A stretch of DNA of 54,621 nt from NCBI GenBank assembly GCA_004431415.1, contig QPMI01000303.1:1-54621 (forward strand). Reading direction: 5' to 3'. The position numbers and the translations under genes are program-made. Numbering within the stretch: the first letter of the stretch is position 1; each line of letters opens with the position of its first letter. The notes under the pieces are model-generated. The model was not told the origin of the DNA and did not search any database. It worked only from the letters and a program-made list of their open reading frames with translations. The DNA comes from Cyanophora paradoxa (Eukaryota > Glaucocystophyceae > Cyanophorales > Cyanophoraceae). Shown piece by piece: positions 42,756 through 53,199 of this stretch.

Positions 42756-44226
42756 CTACATGCGGGCGCGGCGGGCGCGGCCGAAGAACTTGGCGACTGC
42801 CTCCTTCGCCTCCGGGGAGGCCCACCGCCCTGCGCAAGCGCGCGGGCGCCCCCGCGGTCGGCCCCGGAGCTAGTCGAAGTACAATTGCGCAGAGGGGCTC
42901 GAGGGGCGGGCACCGGCGAGGACGCGCGTCTCCCGCCTGTTGACGTCCCGCAGGAGCTCCCGCAGCGGGCCCCGCACCAGCTCCTTCGACGCCGCCAGCG
43001 CCCCCGGCGGGAACGAGGCCATCTGCCGCGCGCCGAGGCGAGGCTCGGGCCCCGTCTCCGGACTTGGAGCGGGGCGGGGCGGGGCGGGGCGGCGGCGCGC
43101 CTGCATGACGCGCTTGGTGACCTCCTTCTGGAAGGCGGGGGCGGGGAAGACGGCGGCGACGAAGCCGGCCCGCTCGCCCTCCCCCGCCGTCAGCTTCCGC
43201 CCCATCAGCAGCAGCTCGTTCGCCTGCCCCGCCGCCCCGCGACGCGGCAAGGGTGAGCCCGGGCCGGCGAGGAGGGCGGGGCGGCGGCGGCGGCGGCGGC
43301 AGCGGCTCACCAGGGCGGGCCCGAAGATGCGGGGGAAGAAGTAGGAGGAGCAGGCCTCGGGGGACTGGCCCAGGGCCGCGAACGGGACCTGGAACGTCGC
43401 CCTGGGCCGAGGCGCGCGCGCAGGTCAGCGGCGGGGCGCGGCGGGGCGGGGCGGGGCGGCCGCGGATGGGGAGCGCGCACGTGTCGGAGGCGTAGACGAT
43501 GTCGGCGAGGGCGAGGATGGTGACCCCGATGCCGATCGCGGGGCCGTTCACGGCCGCCACCAGCGGCTTCTTCAGGTCGATGAAGGCGTCTGGCCCCCGG
43601 CGCCCCGTCCCAGTCGGCGCCTCGCCGCCGACGAATCCGATAAGCGAGCGCGGACCGACGAAGTCTATGAGGATGCGGCTCTTCTCCGCAAGCATCGCCT
43701 GCATCTGCGGCGCGCGCGCGCGCCTCTCAGTCGCGTTCGGGGCCCCTCAACTGCGCGCACCGCGCACCTTCTGAGGATCGAAGCCGCCGAAGTTGCCCAG
43801 ATCGTTGCCGCTGGAGAACCTGCAGCGGCGCCGCGGCCGTGCGGTTGGACATATTTTCATCCCCTCGCAGCCAGAGGGCGGCCGAGCGCGATGTACCAGT
43901 CACCGGCTCCAGTTAGAACGATGCAAGAGACACCCTCGTCCGCGTCAGCCGCCTTCAGCTGCTTTGTAATCTCTTCGTACGATGAGCCCAAAAGCGCGTT
44001 CTTGCGAGTGGGCCGTGCGATCCTTCGAACGAGCGCAGATTCAGCGCGTACTTGAGACGTGGGAAGCAGGGGGCGCTAGCGTGGCGCCGCCGCCGTGGCG
44101 GCTCGGCGCGCAGCCGCACGAAACCGAAGCCGGGCGCGCCGGGCCGGAGGCGGCAGCGGCGCCAGCGCACCGGATCAAAGAAACTCTTCCGAGGCGCTCG
44201 ACTTCTATCCCGTGGTCCTCCTGCAT
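42756..44226 (-). CDS. Peroxisomal enoyl-CoA delta-isomerase/hydratase (crotonase family)
   Basis: This resembles the ECI2/PECI type of delta3,delta2-enoyl-CoA isomerase, which repositions double bonds during peroxisomal beta-oxidation. ATG 44226 gives [19 protein letters not shown]; a GTGCGC intron joins [20 protein letters not shown] and [20 protein letters not shown]. Then come [15 protein letters not shown] (oxyanion-hole segment), [92 protein letters not shown] and [19 protein letters not shown] last intron (GTGCCC...GCAG) leads to [20 protein letters not shown] and the C-terminus ARM, which fits the PTS1 consensus. Reading through that intron would instead stop after QLYFD (42870) and lose the PTS1. 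Divergent from the E2 gene with 222 bases between ATGs. Confidence 0.9.
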
Positions 44227-44448
44227 CTCGTCGGGCGCGGGATTGCGTACGTCCTCGGTCACGGCGGCAAGGCCCCGCAATTGCGGCGTTCCGGTTAATG
44301 AAGATGCAGATCGCGTGCTGTGTAGATCGTGTTGCGCAGGTTCGACTGTCAGGACTTGAGCTTCGAGGGGTACGAATAGAACCAGCAAAGTACCTGTTGT
44401 CCAGAAGCAAGCTCGCCGTAGGAAGAGTGCACAGGCCGCACAACGCAC
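44227..44448. promoter_or_regulatory. Divergent promoter, enoyl-CoA isomerase / E2
   Basis: 222 bases between the two start codons must serve both genes. No specific element was identified. Confidence 0.45.
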
Positions 44449-45303
44449 ATGACCAGCCCGTCAGTGTTGCGGCTGCTGACCGATCTAAAACAGGTTAGCT
44501 GGCCGACCTCACACCAGGTTGCCGCTGACCTCCGTCCGCGCTGCAGATCAAGCAGGAACCTCCAGAGGTGCCGCCGCCGTAGCCGGCGCCCACATGCGTG
44601 TTTCTGACTGCCAGCCACTCTGGCCTTGTCAGGGCTGCAGCGCGTCGCCAATCTCCGATGACAACCTGTATATCTGGAGCGCGACGATATTCGGGCCTGA
44701 TGAGTCCCCCTGGGAAGGTGCCGCCTGAAGATTTCAGCTCCGCGCTTGGACGTCGATGCCGACGCGGCGAATGGCCCCTCTGCAGGCGGTGTCTACTCGC
44801 TGCGGCTGACTTTCACGGAGGCGTATCCTGATAAGCCGCCGAAAGTGCGGTTCACTTGCGAAAGTGCGCGGAGCTCATGCGGTTTTGTGCCGCGCCCGCT
44901 CACCGTAGAGCAGTGTTCCACCCCAACGTGTACTCCGACGGAACCCTGTGCCTCGACATCATCCAGGACGCGTGGGTCCCAACGTGCGCCTCCCGGCGCC
45001 GAGCCACGCGCCTACATTCCTGAGGCATACGTATCCGCGTAGGTACACAGTGGCGACGATCTTGACAAGTATCCAGGTTTGCTTCGCTTTCAGTTTCATT
45101 TCTTTTCCCAGCTGCATCTCACGCGAGCGCGCCGGCAGTCCTTGCTAACCGATCCGAACCCGGCGAGCCCCGCGAACCCGGAAGCCGCGCACCTGTACAA
45201 CAACGACAAGAAGGAGTACAGCAAGCGAGTGAGGAAGTGCGCATTGAAATCCGTGGAAGGAGGTGCGACGCTCCGCCTCCCCAGTGCCGCGCGCTGTCGC
45301 TGA
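44449..45303 (+). CDS. RAD6: RAD6/UBE2A-type ubiquitin-conjugating enzyme E2
   Basis: Exons, checked by frame: 44449-44493 ([15 protein letters not shown]), 44547-44567 (IKQEPPE), 44633-44717 ([29 protein letters not shown]), 44786-44863 ([25 protein letters not shown]), 44914-44983 ([24 protein letters not shown]), 45043-45076 ([11 protein letters not shown]) and 45139 onward ([20 protein letters not shown]). HPN is at 44919-44927 and the active-site Cys codon at 44949-44951. The whole core aligns closely with RAD6/UBE2A, which partners RING E3s in PCNA and histone H2B ubiquitination. All introns here are GT-AG. The C-terminus ends either at 45303 after KSVEGG..., or two codons after SVEG if a further GTGCGA...GCAG intron is removed. 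Confidence 0.93.
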
Positions 45304-45608
45304 TATGCGCGGTGGCCGCAGTATGACCCGAAGGGACACCAGTCGGATGTACAGTGCAGGGGGCGTGTTGTATCCTGGATCCCTTTCGCCCCGTAGCAGC
45401 GTAGGAGGTACCGGTAGAGACAGAGCTAGGATCGTGAGTGGTGGTCCTATCCTTTTTCCTTCGATCCAGTTTCATGCGCTTTCACGGCACCTCTTCCTCG
45501 AGCTCGCTCACGCACAAGCGACATGCACGGCCGCTGTGAACACCTGGGCTTAAAGAACTGCTTTGGTTTCATAGACGAAAAGAACAAAAGACGTTTTCTC
45601 GCGATCGG
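45304..45608. other. 3' intergenic region between E2 and V-ATPase a
   Basis: A 0.3 kb gap between convergent genes. Nothing specific seen beyond possible 3' untranslated sequence. Confidence 0.5.
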
Positions 45609-48600
45609 TTAGGCCAGGACGACCTGGGTGTTGGGACTCGCGGCCGCCACTACGGCCTTGAGCATCTCCGCCTTGTTCGTCGGCGGCGACGCCGCAGCCG
45701 GCGCCAGGTGCTCGTACCCGAACGGCTGGAACTTGTAACCGTCGCCGCTGTAGAACTTGTTCTGGAACTCTGCGGCACGAAGAAACGCGGCGAGTGTGAG
45801 AAAAGAAATCACGGCAAGAAAAGGCAGGGGAAGGGAAAGAGGGAAGGGGGTACGCCGCGCACCGACCCAGTGGAGGCGGAGTGCGTGGAGGAACGCGGAG
45901 AGGGTCTCCATCACGAGGAGCACCGCAACCTGGCGCCGGCGTACCCCCACCCCCTCAGCGACAGACGCGGACGAGGGGCGTGTACCCCCGGCGGGCGGAC
46001 CGTTGCAGCGGCCCAGACGGCGAAGGCGACGAAGACGGCGACGGGGCCGAAGATGCCCGAGGAGAACTTCTTGACCGCGTAGAAGAGGACGCGCTCCAGG
46101 AACACGTGCGAGAGCTCTGCCGCGCGCGTGAGGGGGGGGTACGGCTCTCAAATTGGGTACGAGGTGGGGCCCGCACCGGCGTGGGCGAGGGAGAGGGCCC
46201 AGAGGCGGAGGTAGGAGGCGGTGTTGGATACCCCCCCGAGGATGAACTCCACGGCGTGGATCAGCTGGTGCACGAGCCCGTCGTCGTGCTCCTGGGAGGG
46301 GTACGTCATTTCCAAGCCCGCGCGCGTCCCGGCAGGGGTACGCGGCAGCGGCGCACGTCGTGGGCCGAGTCGGGGTCGTGGCCCATCGCCTCGCCCGAGA
46401 AGCCCTCGTCCAGCCGCCGCTGGCTCTGCGCCGCCCCGGGATCGGGGAGGGACGGGGGAGGGGCGGGGCGGGGGTACGCGCGCACGTCGTCGCCGAGCTC
46501 GCTGCCGGCGTCGCTGGTGGCGTCGCTGGCGTGCGTGGGCGACGGGTCGCCCTCCGCGATCGGCTTGAGGAGCACGGCGGGGGGCGTCCCCGGCAGGTGC
46601 GGCCGCCCGGCGCCCCCGGCGGGGCCGGCGCGGCCGTGCGGGGGTTGCGGCCCGCCCTCGGCGCCGGAGCCGCCATCCGGGGAGAGGTAGCTCTCCTCGC
46701 TCGTCGTCGAGCGGGGCCCGAGGGGCCCCTGTGCGCCCGCCGCCCCGCCGCCGCCGCGAGGGCGCCCCCGGCAGGCGCCGCACCCCGCAGCAGCGCCCGC
46801 ACGCCTGCCGCCCCCGCCGCCGCCCCCGCTCAGCCACAAAGTGGGGGAGGGCGCGGGGCGGGCGCGGGCCCGCTGGCTCGCCTGGAAGAGCTTGGCGAGG
46901 TTGGCGCCGACGGGCTTCGGGGTGAGCATGTAGAGGACGGAGAGGAGGGCGACCGCCAGCAGCGCCCGCTGGACCTCCTGCTGGTGCGCGTAGAACGGCT
47001 CCTTCACCTGCCCCCGCCCCCGCCGTCAGGCGGGCGAAGGGCGGCGCTGGCTCAAGCTGGATGGCGGGGCGGGCCTTGAAGGGCGGGAGGAACATCTCGA
47101 TCATGACGCGGATGAGGTCCGGGGCGCGCCGCCCCTGGGCCACCCACGGCGTGCACCACTTGAAGATGATCAGGAAGACGAGGTACCTGCCCGCCCGCCC
47201 GCCGGCCGGCCGGCCGCTCAGAAGGCGCGAGGGAGGGGGCCGCGGGGGCGGCGGGCGGACCCGAAGATGGAGAGCATGTAGAGGATCTGGGGCAGGAAGT
47301 CCGTGAGGATGCGCCCCGCCTGCGCGCCCCGCGCCCCCGCGTCAGCCCCCGCCCCCGGACGAGTGCGCGGCGGGCGGGGCGGCGGCCGGCTCGCCTGGCC
47401 CGAGGCGGCGTAGTTGACGGCGGAGAGGGAGACGCCGGTGCACATGTGGACGACCCCCAGCACGATCGACATCTGCGGGGCGCACGCGACGGCGCTGAGC
47501 GCGGCGGGCCGGGGAGCCGGGGCGCGGGGGCGGGCGGGCCTTCATCTTCATGGAGTTGTAGAAGGGCAGCTCCTCGTTGGAGCCCTTCCACACGGGGTCC
47601 ACCCCCACCGGGTACCTGAGCGCCGGCGCGCCCGCGCCTGTCAGGGCCGGCGGCCGCAGGCGGCCGGCGGGGACGGGCGGCCGGGCGGGGCGCACGTCCT
47701 GCAGCTGGCCCCGCAGCTCGCGACCTTCTTCGCCCCCTCCTGCGCGCCCGGGACCGCGCTTCAGGGCCCGGGCGGGCGCCCCGATGGGCAGGAGGGCCCG
47801 GGAGGGGAGGGGAGGGGAGGGGAGGGCGCGCACGCTCGCCCATCTGTAGCGGGACCCGAAGAGGTCGAACGCCAGCGCGAAGACTGCCCCCCGGGGGACG
47901 CGCGCCGGCGTCAGAGGGCGAGGCTGGGGGCGGGCGGAGGGCGGGCGGGCGGGCGGGGGGCGAGGCGAGGGGCCGCACAGTCGTTGTACATGAAGCCCTG
48001 CGCAGGCGGCGGGGCGGGCGGGGGGCGAGCGGGCTCCGGGTCAGCGGCGGAGGCCTCTCCGGGCGGGCGGCGGGCGCGGCGGGGGGCGGGGCGCACGGCA
48101 TAGATGGAGAAGAGGGCCATGAGGAGGAGCACGTAGCGGCCCGCGAACGCCATCTCCACCATCTGCGGCGAGCGGCGCCGCTCAGGCAAGGCCGGCGGCG
48201 GCGGGGCCGTCCGGACGGGAGGGGGCGGGCCTCGTTGAGGGCTTGGCGGCGAGGGCGCGCTCCTGCGGGCGGGCGGCGGGGCCTCAGCCTTGGCGCCGGG
48301 GCGGGGGCGGGGCGGGGGCGGGGCGGGGCGGGGGCGGGGGCGGGCCCGGAGGACGAGGAAGAGGGCGAAGGCGAGCATGAGGAGGCCGTGGCCGACGTCC
48401 CCGAACATCACCCCGAACAGGAACGGGAACGTCACGCACGTCAGCACCGCTGCCCCCCGCGCGCGCGGCCGAGGCCCCAGGCGTCAGCCGTCGGGCCCCC
48501 CCTCCCAGGGGGCGGGGGTACCGGGGTTGATCTCGCGGTAACGGGCGACGCCGTACGCGTCGACGATCTCCTGGAAGGCCCGCGTGAACTTGTTCGCCTT

Positions 48601-50644
48601 GAAGAGCGTCGGCGGGTGGTCCGCCGCGCCCCGAGGCTTGATCGCGTTCAGCACGGACGGCACGGAGACCCCCGAGCGCCGCTGCCCGATCAGCAGCGCC
48701 ACCTGCGCAGGGGCGCCGCGGCGTCGGCGGGGGCGGGGGCGGGAAGAAGGGAGCGTGAGGGGGTACCCGGACGTCGTCGATGCGGTCGACGGGGCACCAG
48801 GCCTCGCCGACCATGACGCGCTTGCGGCTCGCCCCGTCCTTCTCCCGGGCGCTCCTCTCCTTGGAGGCCATCTCGAGGGCGGCCGGCTGCGGGGCCGGGG
48901 CCGGGGCGGCCCCCGAGCCGGGGGTGCACGAGGGGGCGGAGAGGAGGTCGGCCCCCGACGCGAAGTGGTTCAGCGCGTGCGCGATCGCCGCCTCCTGCGC
49001 GCCCCGCCGTGAGCCGGCGCGGCTTGGAGGCCGCCCCCTCCGGCCCCCTTGGGAGGGGCGCGGCGCACGCGGAGGACGCGCTTCTGCCAGCCGGCGAGCT
49101 GCGCGGCGAGGTCCTCCAGCAGCGACTTCCGCTGCACGTCCGTCTGCTCGATCACCTGCCCCCCGCCCCCTCAGGCCCGGGGCCGGGAGCGGGGGCGGGG
49201 AGGGGCACGGGGAGGGGCGCACGGAGCGGACGTCGGCGACGCGGCGCTCGACGTCGTCGAGCATCAGCTCCCGCTCCGCCCGGTCCTCCGGGTAGTGGTA
49301 CCTGCGGGGAGGGCGGGGGCGGCTCAGATGAGGGGGGGGGGGGGGCGGGGGGCGGGGCCGCACTGGTGGACGCCCATGGCGTCGCAGATCTTGGTGAGCT
49401 TGTTGCGCGCCGTCTCGCCCTGGAAGAACACGATGAAGACCGCCTTCGAGACCGGCTCGTTCTGCGCCGGCAGCTCGACCGGCCCGGCGCGGGGAGGAAT
49501 GGCGGGGCGCCGGCACCGTGATGGGGTCGGAGATCGGCTCAGCGACGTCGCTGCGGCGCGGCGGGTCGATCGGGGGCGGGGCGGGGGCGGAGGGGCCGGC
49601 GGGCGGGCCGGCGGGCGCACCGCGAGCGGAGGTACATGATGCCGCGAAGGGCGCGGAAGCAGAGGCGCTCCAGCCCGCCCATCTTGTCCCGGTTCACCAC
49701 CCCCGAGATGTACCTGCCGCCCCGCCGGCCCGTCGGCGGCGGCGGCGGCGGCGCCGCCGCCGCTCGCGGGGCGCGTCGCGCACCCGAGGCGTGCGCGGCC
49801 GACCTCGCCCCTCCCGATGTAGCTCGCCGTGACCGAGCGCACGATGCTCGACTCCGTGTTCTAAGGCGGCCCGCGCTCGCCTCGCCGCCGCGCGGGCGGG
49901 CGGCGCGGACGGGGCGGGGCGGCGCCGGCGGACCTCGAAGATGTCCTGCGCCTTCTTGAGGACGTGGCTCAGCTCGATGAGCTCGTTGTAGTTCTGCTTC
50001 AGGAGCGTGTAGTTGCCGTTCATGCGCCGCACGTCCGCCTCGAGGTCGTGCAGGACGCCCTGCCGCGGGGCGTCGGGCGGGGCCGGCGGGGCGACCGGCG
50101 GCGGGGGGCCGGGAGGGCGGGGCGGACCCGGAGCGCCTGCACGGAGACGTCGTTGGCGGGGAGGTCGCGGCCCGACTTCTTCGGGAGGCCGGCCTTGGCG
50201 ATCTCCTCCTCGAAGAAGCGCAGCGTGCGCTCCATGTCGTCGCAGAGCTTGATCGTGTCCGCGAAGCCGCGCTGGAAGGGAGAGCGCCCGTAATTCATCT
50301 GCTCGCGCGGTTCAGGAGCGCCCCAGGCGCGGGCGGCTGGTCAAGGAGGCTGGCCGCCGTTTGGGCGGCTAGGAGGGCAACGCACGTCGCGGAGATGGAG
50401 GCAGCCAACCTGCGGTGGAGAGCGCGGTCAGCATACGACGAAAGCACTCAAGGGACTATGCACTACGCGTGCACTGTAACTGCACTACGCTGTGCAATGT
50501 CAAAGTGAGCGGACGAACTTTTCCAAGTTCGTCCATAGTGCAGTGTGCAGCTTCGAGCGGGATGAAGATCTGCACCAGCTGCATGCTCTCGGACCGCCAG
50601 AAGCTCGACTCGGGCGCGGGACCCGCGCTGGTCGGTACGGCCAT
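45609..50644 (-). CDS. VHA-a: V-type H+-ATPase subunit a (Vo sector)
   Basis: Subunit a provides the proton half-channels of the vacuolar ATPase. ATG 50644 starts [20 protein letters not shown], then [20 protein letters not shown]. Two introns, one flanking a 24-base exon (GCLHLRD), join this to [20 protein letters not shown] and [14 protein letters not shown]. The cytosolic arm includes [20 protein letters not shown] and [16 protein letters not shown], then [20 protein letters not shown] and [19 protein letters not shown]. Membrane part: [93 protein letters not shown]. The TM7 segment [17 protein letters not shown] holds the essential Arg. The end is [30 protein letters not shown] and a short tail to 45609. 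About twenty introns; membership of the family is certain. Confidence 0.95.
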
Positions 50645-51410
50645 CGCTGCGGCTGGCGGCTGCCACTCGCAGCCGAAGTTAAACCGCGATCCTCGGTCGA
50701 ACTGAGCCGCCGTTCGGCGTTCTCCGGGCGACACGGACCGCTGTCACCAAATAACGGGCGGCTGCGTAGCTGGCGAGCAGTAACCGGTTCCGCTGATGCG
50801 GTAGGACCTGAAACACCCGCAACGCCGCGAGAACACCGGTCGAAGGCGCCCGCTGATGGGCAAACGATAAAACTGTACCCCGTACCCCGCTCGAGAATTT
50901 GATCGGCTCTCGAGCTCCACTTCACGTTCGAATTCATGATCAGGACCGGCCGCGGCGGCGTCAGTCGGCGTCGTCGTAAAACTAAACAGGCGCAGCTCTA
51001 TCTCAGGGTAGATGCGAGAAGTCGATCCGTGATGTCCGACGGTCGGCGTCGACATCGACGTCGCCGAGTCGCGCATGCGCATCGCGATCGAGCGAGATCT
51101 AGACATCCGCGGCCGCGCGTGGATATCCCGCGGCCGGCCGTGCGCCGCGCGTGGATATCGATATCGATGTCGACGCACGTGCACGTGCGCATGCATGCGT
51201 ACACGTGGCGCCGGCCTTCGAATTCGACTCGCGCGGCCCGGCCGCCGGGCGATCATGCCTCAGGGCTTTCTGCAGCTGCCCCGACCCCTCGATCCATCCT
51301 GATCATGATCAATATCCAACATTGGGGAATCTTCACCGAGTCAAAAAGAGCGGGTAATTATAATCAACATTCGGCCGGGTTTGAAAGAAAAAGGCAAGTT
51401 TACGGCATGG
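50645..51410. other. Intergenic region upstream of V-ATPase a
   Basis: This holds the promoter of the V-ATPase gene and the 3' flank of the RING gene. It contains dense palindromes near 51060-51215 (GATATCGATATCGATGTCGA, GCACGTGCACGTGC, GCATGCATGC) and TGATCATGATCA at 51300-51311. No gene recognised. Confidence 0.5.
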
Positions 51411-52895
51411 CTATACGGCTAAGGAGGCGGAGGGCTGGAGGGATATGTCTTGGCGGCACAGCGGGCACGTGCACTTGATCGTGAGCCAGTTGTCGATGCA
51501 CTTGCGGTGGAAGTAGTGGCGGCAGGGGAGCTGCCGCAGCTCGACCCCCGGCTCGTAGGCCTCCAGGCACATGACGCAGCTGGCGTCCTCTTCGGAGACG
51601 AGGTCCGGCGTGAAGGGCATCTTGGGGAGGGAGTCGAGCTGGGGCCTGCGCGCGAGGCGTGTCAGAGGGGCCGGCGGGAGGATGCAGGGAGGGACAGGCA
51701 CCGGGTAGCCGGCTGGCGCTCGGGGGTACGAGGGGCGACGCGGGCAGCGAGAAGCAGTATCGGCAGCAAGCAAGGAAGGCAGAGGCACATGGCACAGGGG
51801 ATTGCCAGCAGCAGGCCCACCAGAGCACCGGTCTGCAACGAACGTCAGGAGAGAAAGGGGGGGGGGGGGGTGGCGGGGGTGGCGGGGGGGAGATGGCGGG
51901 GGGGGGGGGGGGGAGGGGGGGAGGAGGGGTTGGCGAGACTCTGAGAGGGGCGGGGGGGGGGAGGGGGGCGGGGGGGGGGGGGGAGGGGGGCGCGGGGGGC
52001 GGGGGGGGGAGGCGGACCAGGGAAATCAAGACGACGCATAGGGTCCAGAGCATGTAAGCGCTCTCCTTGCAGCCCTCGCATCGACTGACGAGGACAATGC
52101 CGTAGATCCACCTGAGGCGGTCAGGAGGCGAGGGTCAGGAGGTTGAGGCTGATGATGCTAATGATGACAGAAAGATAGGCACCATGCGAGGCGAAAAGAC
52201 AGCAAGGTTCTCGAACGCTTTCTTGCAGGAGCAGCCTGCGATTCTGAGGGCCCGCCCGCGTTGAATCCTGCTGCTGATCGCTCGCCCGAAGCAGGGGCCG
52301 CTGCTGCAGGCGCGCTGGCGCTGCAGGGGTCGAGCTCGAGCTCGCGCTTGCAGGCGGCTGCGTCGAGGGAACGCTTTCCGAGGACTGAGAATAGCAAAGG
52401 AAAGCCTCGTACGCAGATCTGCGACGCGCGGTCAGTCGGCTGGCGGTCGCGCAGCGGGGCGCCGTCGGATCCGCGCCGGGACGATGCACCATACGATCAG
52501 CAAGTTTCAAGGGCTGGCTCGTTTCCACGTCCAGCTCAACTTGAGAATCACAATCGAGAGATAATTTCAGCAAGCTGGAACAGAATGAAGACCTGTTGTG
52601 CGTTCGCGCTGTCAGGTGACCAGCGCGCGAGCTCGAGGGACGGGAGCGGCTAACCAGACGACAGGGGTCCAGCTGCCCCTGTAACGAGTCAGAGTTATCA
52701 TCGGTCTATCGGATTGCGCGGGAAGGCCGAGACTCCGCACCGGATCTCCTCATTGATATTCGAGCGTACCTCTCGAGCCGAAGCAGTCCTGACGAGCGAG
52801 GCTCCTGTGAGCGCGCCCGAGCGAGTTGTTGCGCTTGTTCGCCTCGCACGATCGTCCGTCGCGCTGATGTATGTCAAGCTCGCGTTCGCCGACAT
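51411..52895 (-). CDS. Membrane-anchored RING-H2 E3 ubiquitin ligase
   Basis: The C-terminal exon carries a complete RING-H2: CVMC-x14[10 protein letters not shown]10-CPLC, preceded by VSEEDAS and followed by [14 protein letters not shown] and TAG at 51411. Upstream exons encode membrane segments: [35 protein letters not shown], and across a long G-rich intron [32 protein letters not shown]. The order WIxG... / YxLW... / CxCLPC / RING matches the plant At1g12760/At1g63170 class of multi-membrane RING ligases. N-terminal exons are less certain. A candidate start is ATG 52895 ([20 protein letters not shown]), joined to Ser/Pro-rich exons around 52160-52570. It presumably works with an E2 such as a UBC-class enzyme at a membrane. 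Confidence 0.82.
51850..52016. repeat. G-rich simple-sequence intron of the RING gene
   Basis: About 165 bases of almost pure G with scattered A, C and T, between the two membrane-segment exons. The sense strand is C-rich. Such sequence can form G-quadruplexes on the template strand. Confidence 0.85.
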
Positions 52896-53147
52896 TGTAA
52901 AGCGGCCCGGCGGCCGAACCGTGGGCCGGCTGCACTGGCGTCTGATGGAAAGCGAGCTTCTCAGGAGCTCTTCTAGCGCCCAGGATCTGGGCTCTTCCAA
53001 TAGCCGATCGCAAACCAACCCTGGCCCGGAGTCGAACCGCACGCTAGCACTGTCGCCTGGCCATGGGCCTCTAGATCTATCGCGAGCTCCCGGAGTCCGC
53101 GCGCGATATATACGAGCTTGCTATCGCTGGGCGGCTTCCAGCACCGA

Positions 53148-53176
53148 GGATGCAGCCGCTGCGAGCGGCTGCATCC
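53148..53176. repeat. Perfect 13-bp hairpin
   Basis: GGATGCAGCCGCT and AGCGGCTGCATCC flank a GCG loop, at the left edge of the satellite region. Confidence 0.9.
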
Positions 53177-53199
53177 GCGCGCTGAGCGAGCGCCAGACC

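Noticed and set aside
53020-53075. GGAGTCGAACCGC resembling a minus-strand tRNA T-arm
   Set aside because: The T stem has a mismatch at the second pair from the base, and no acceptor or anticodon stem matches upstream.
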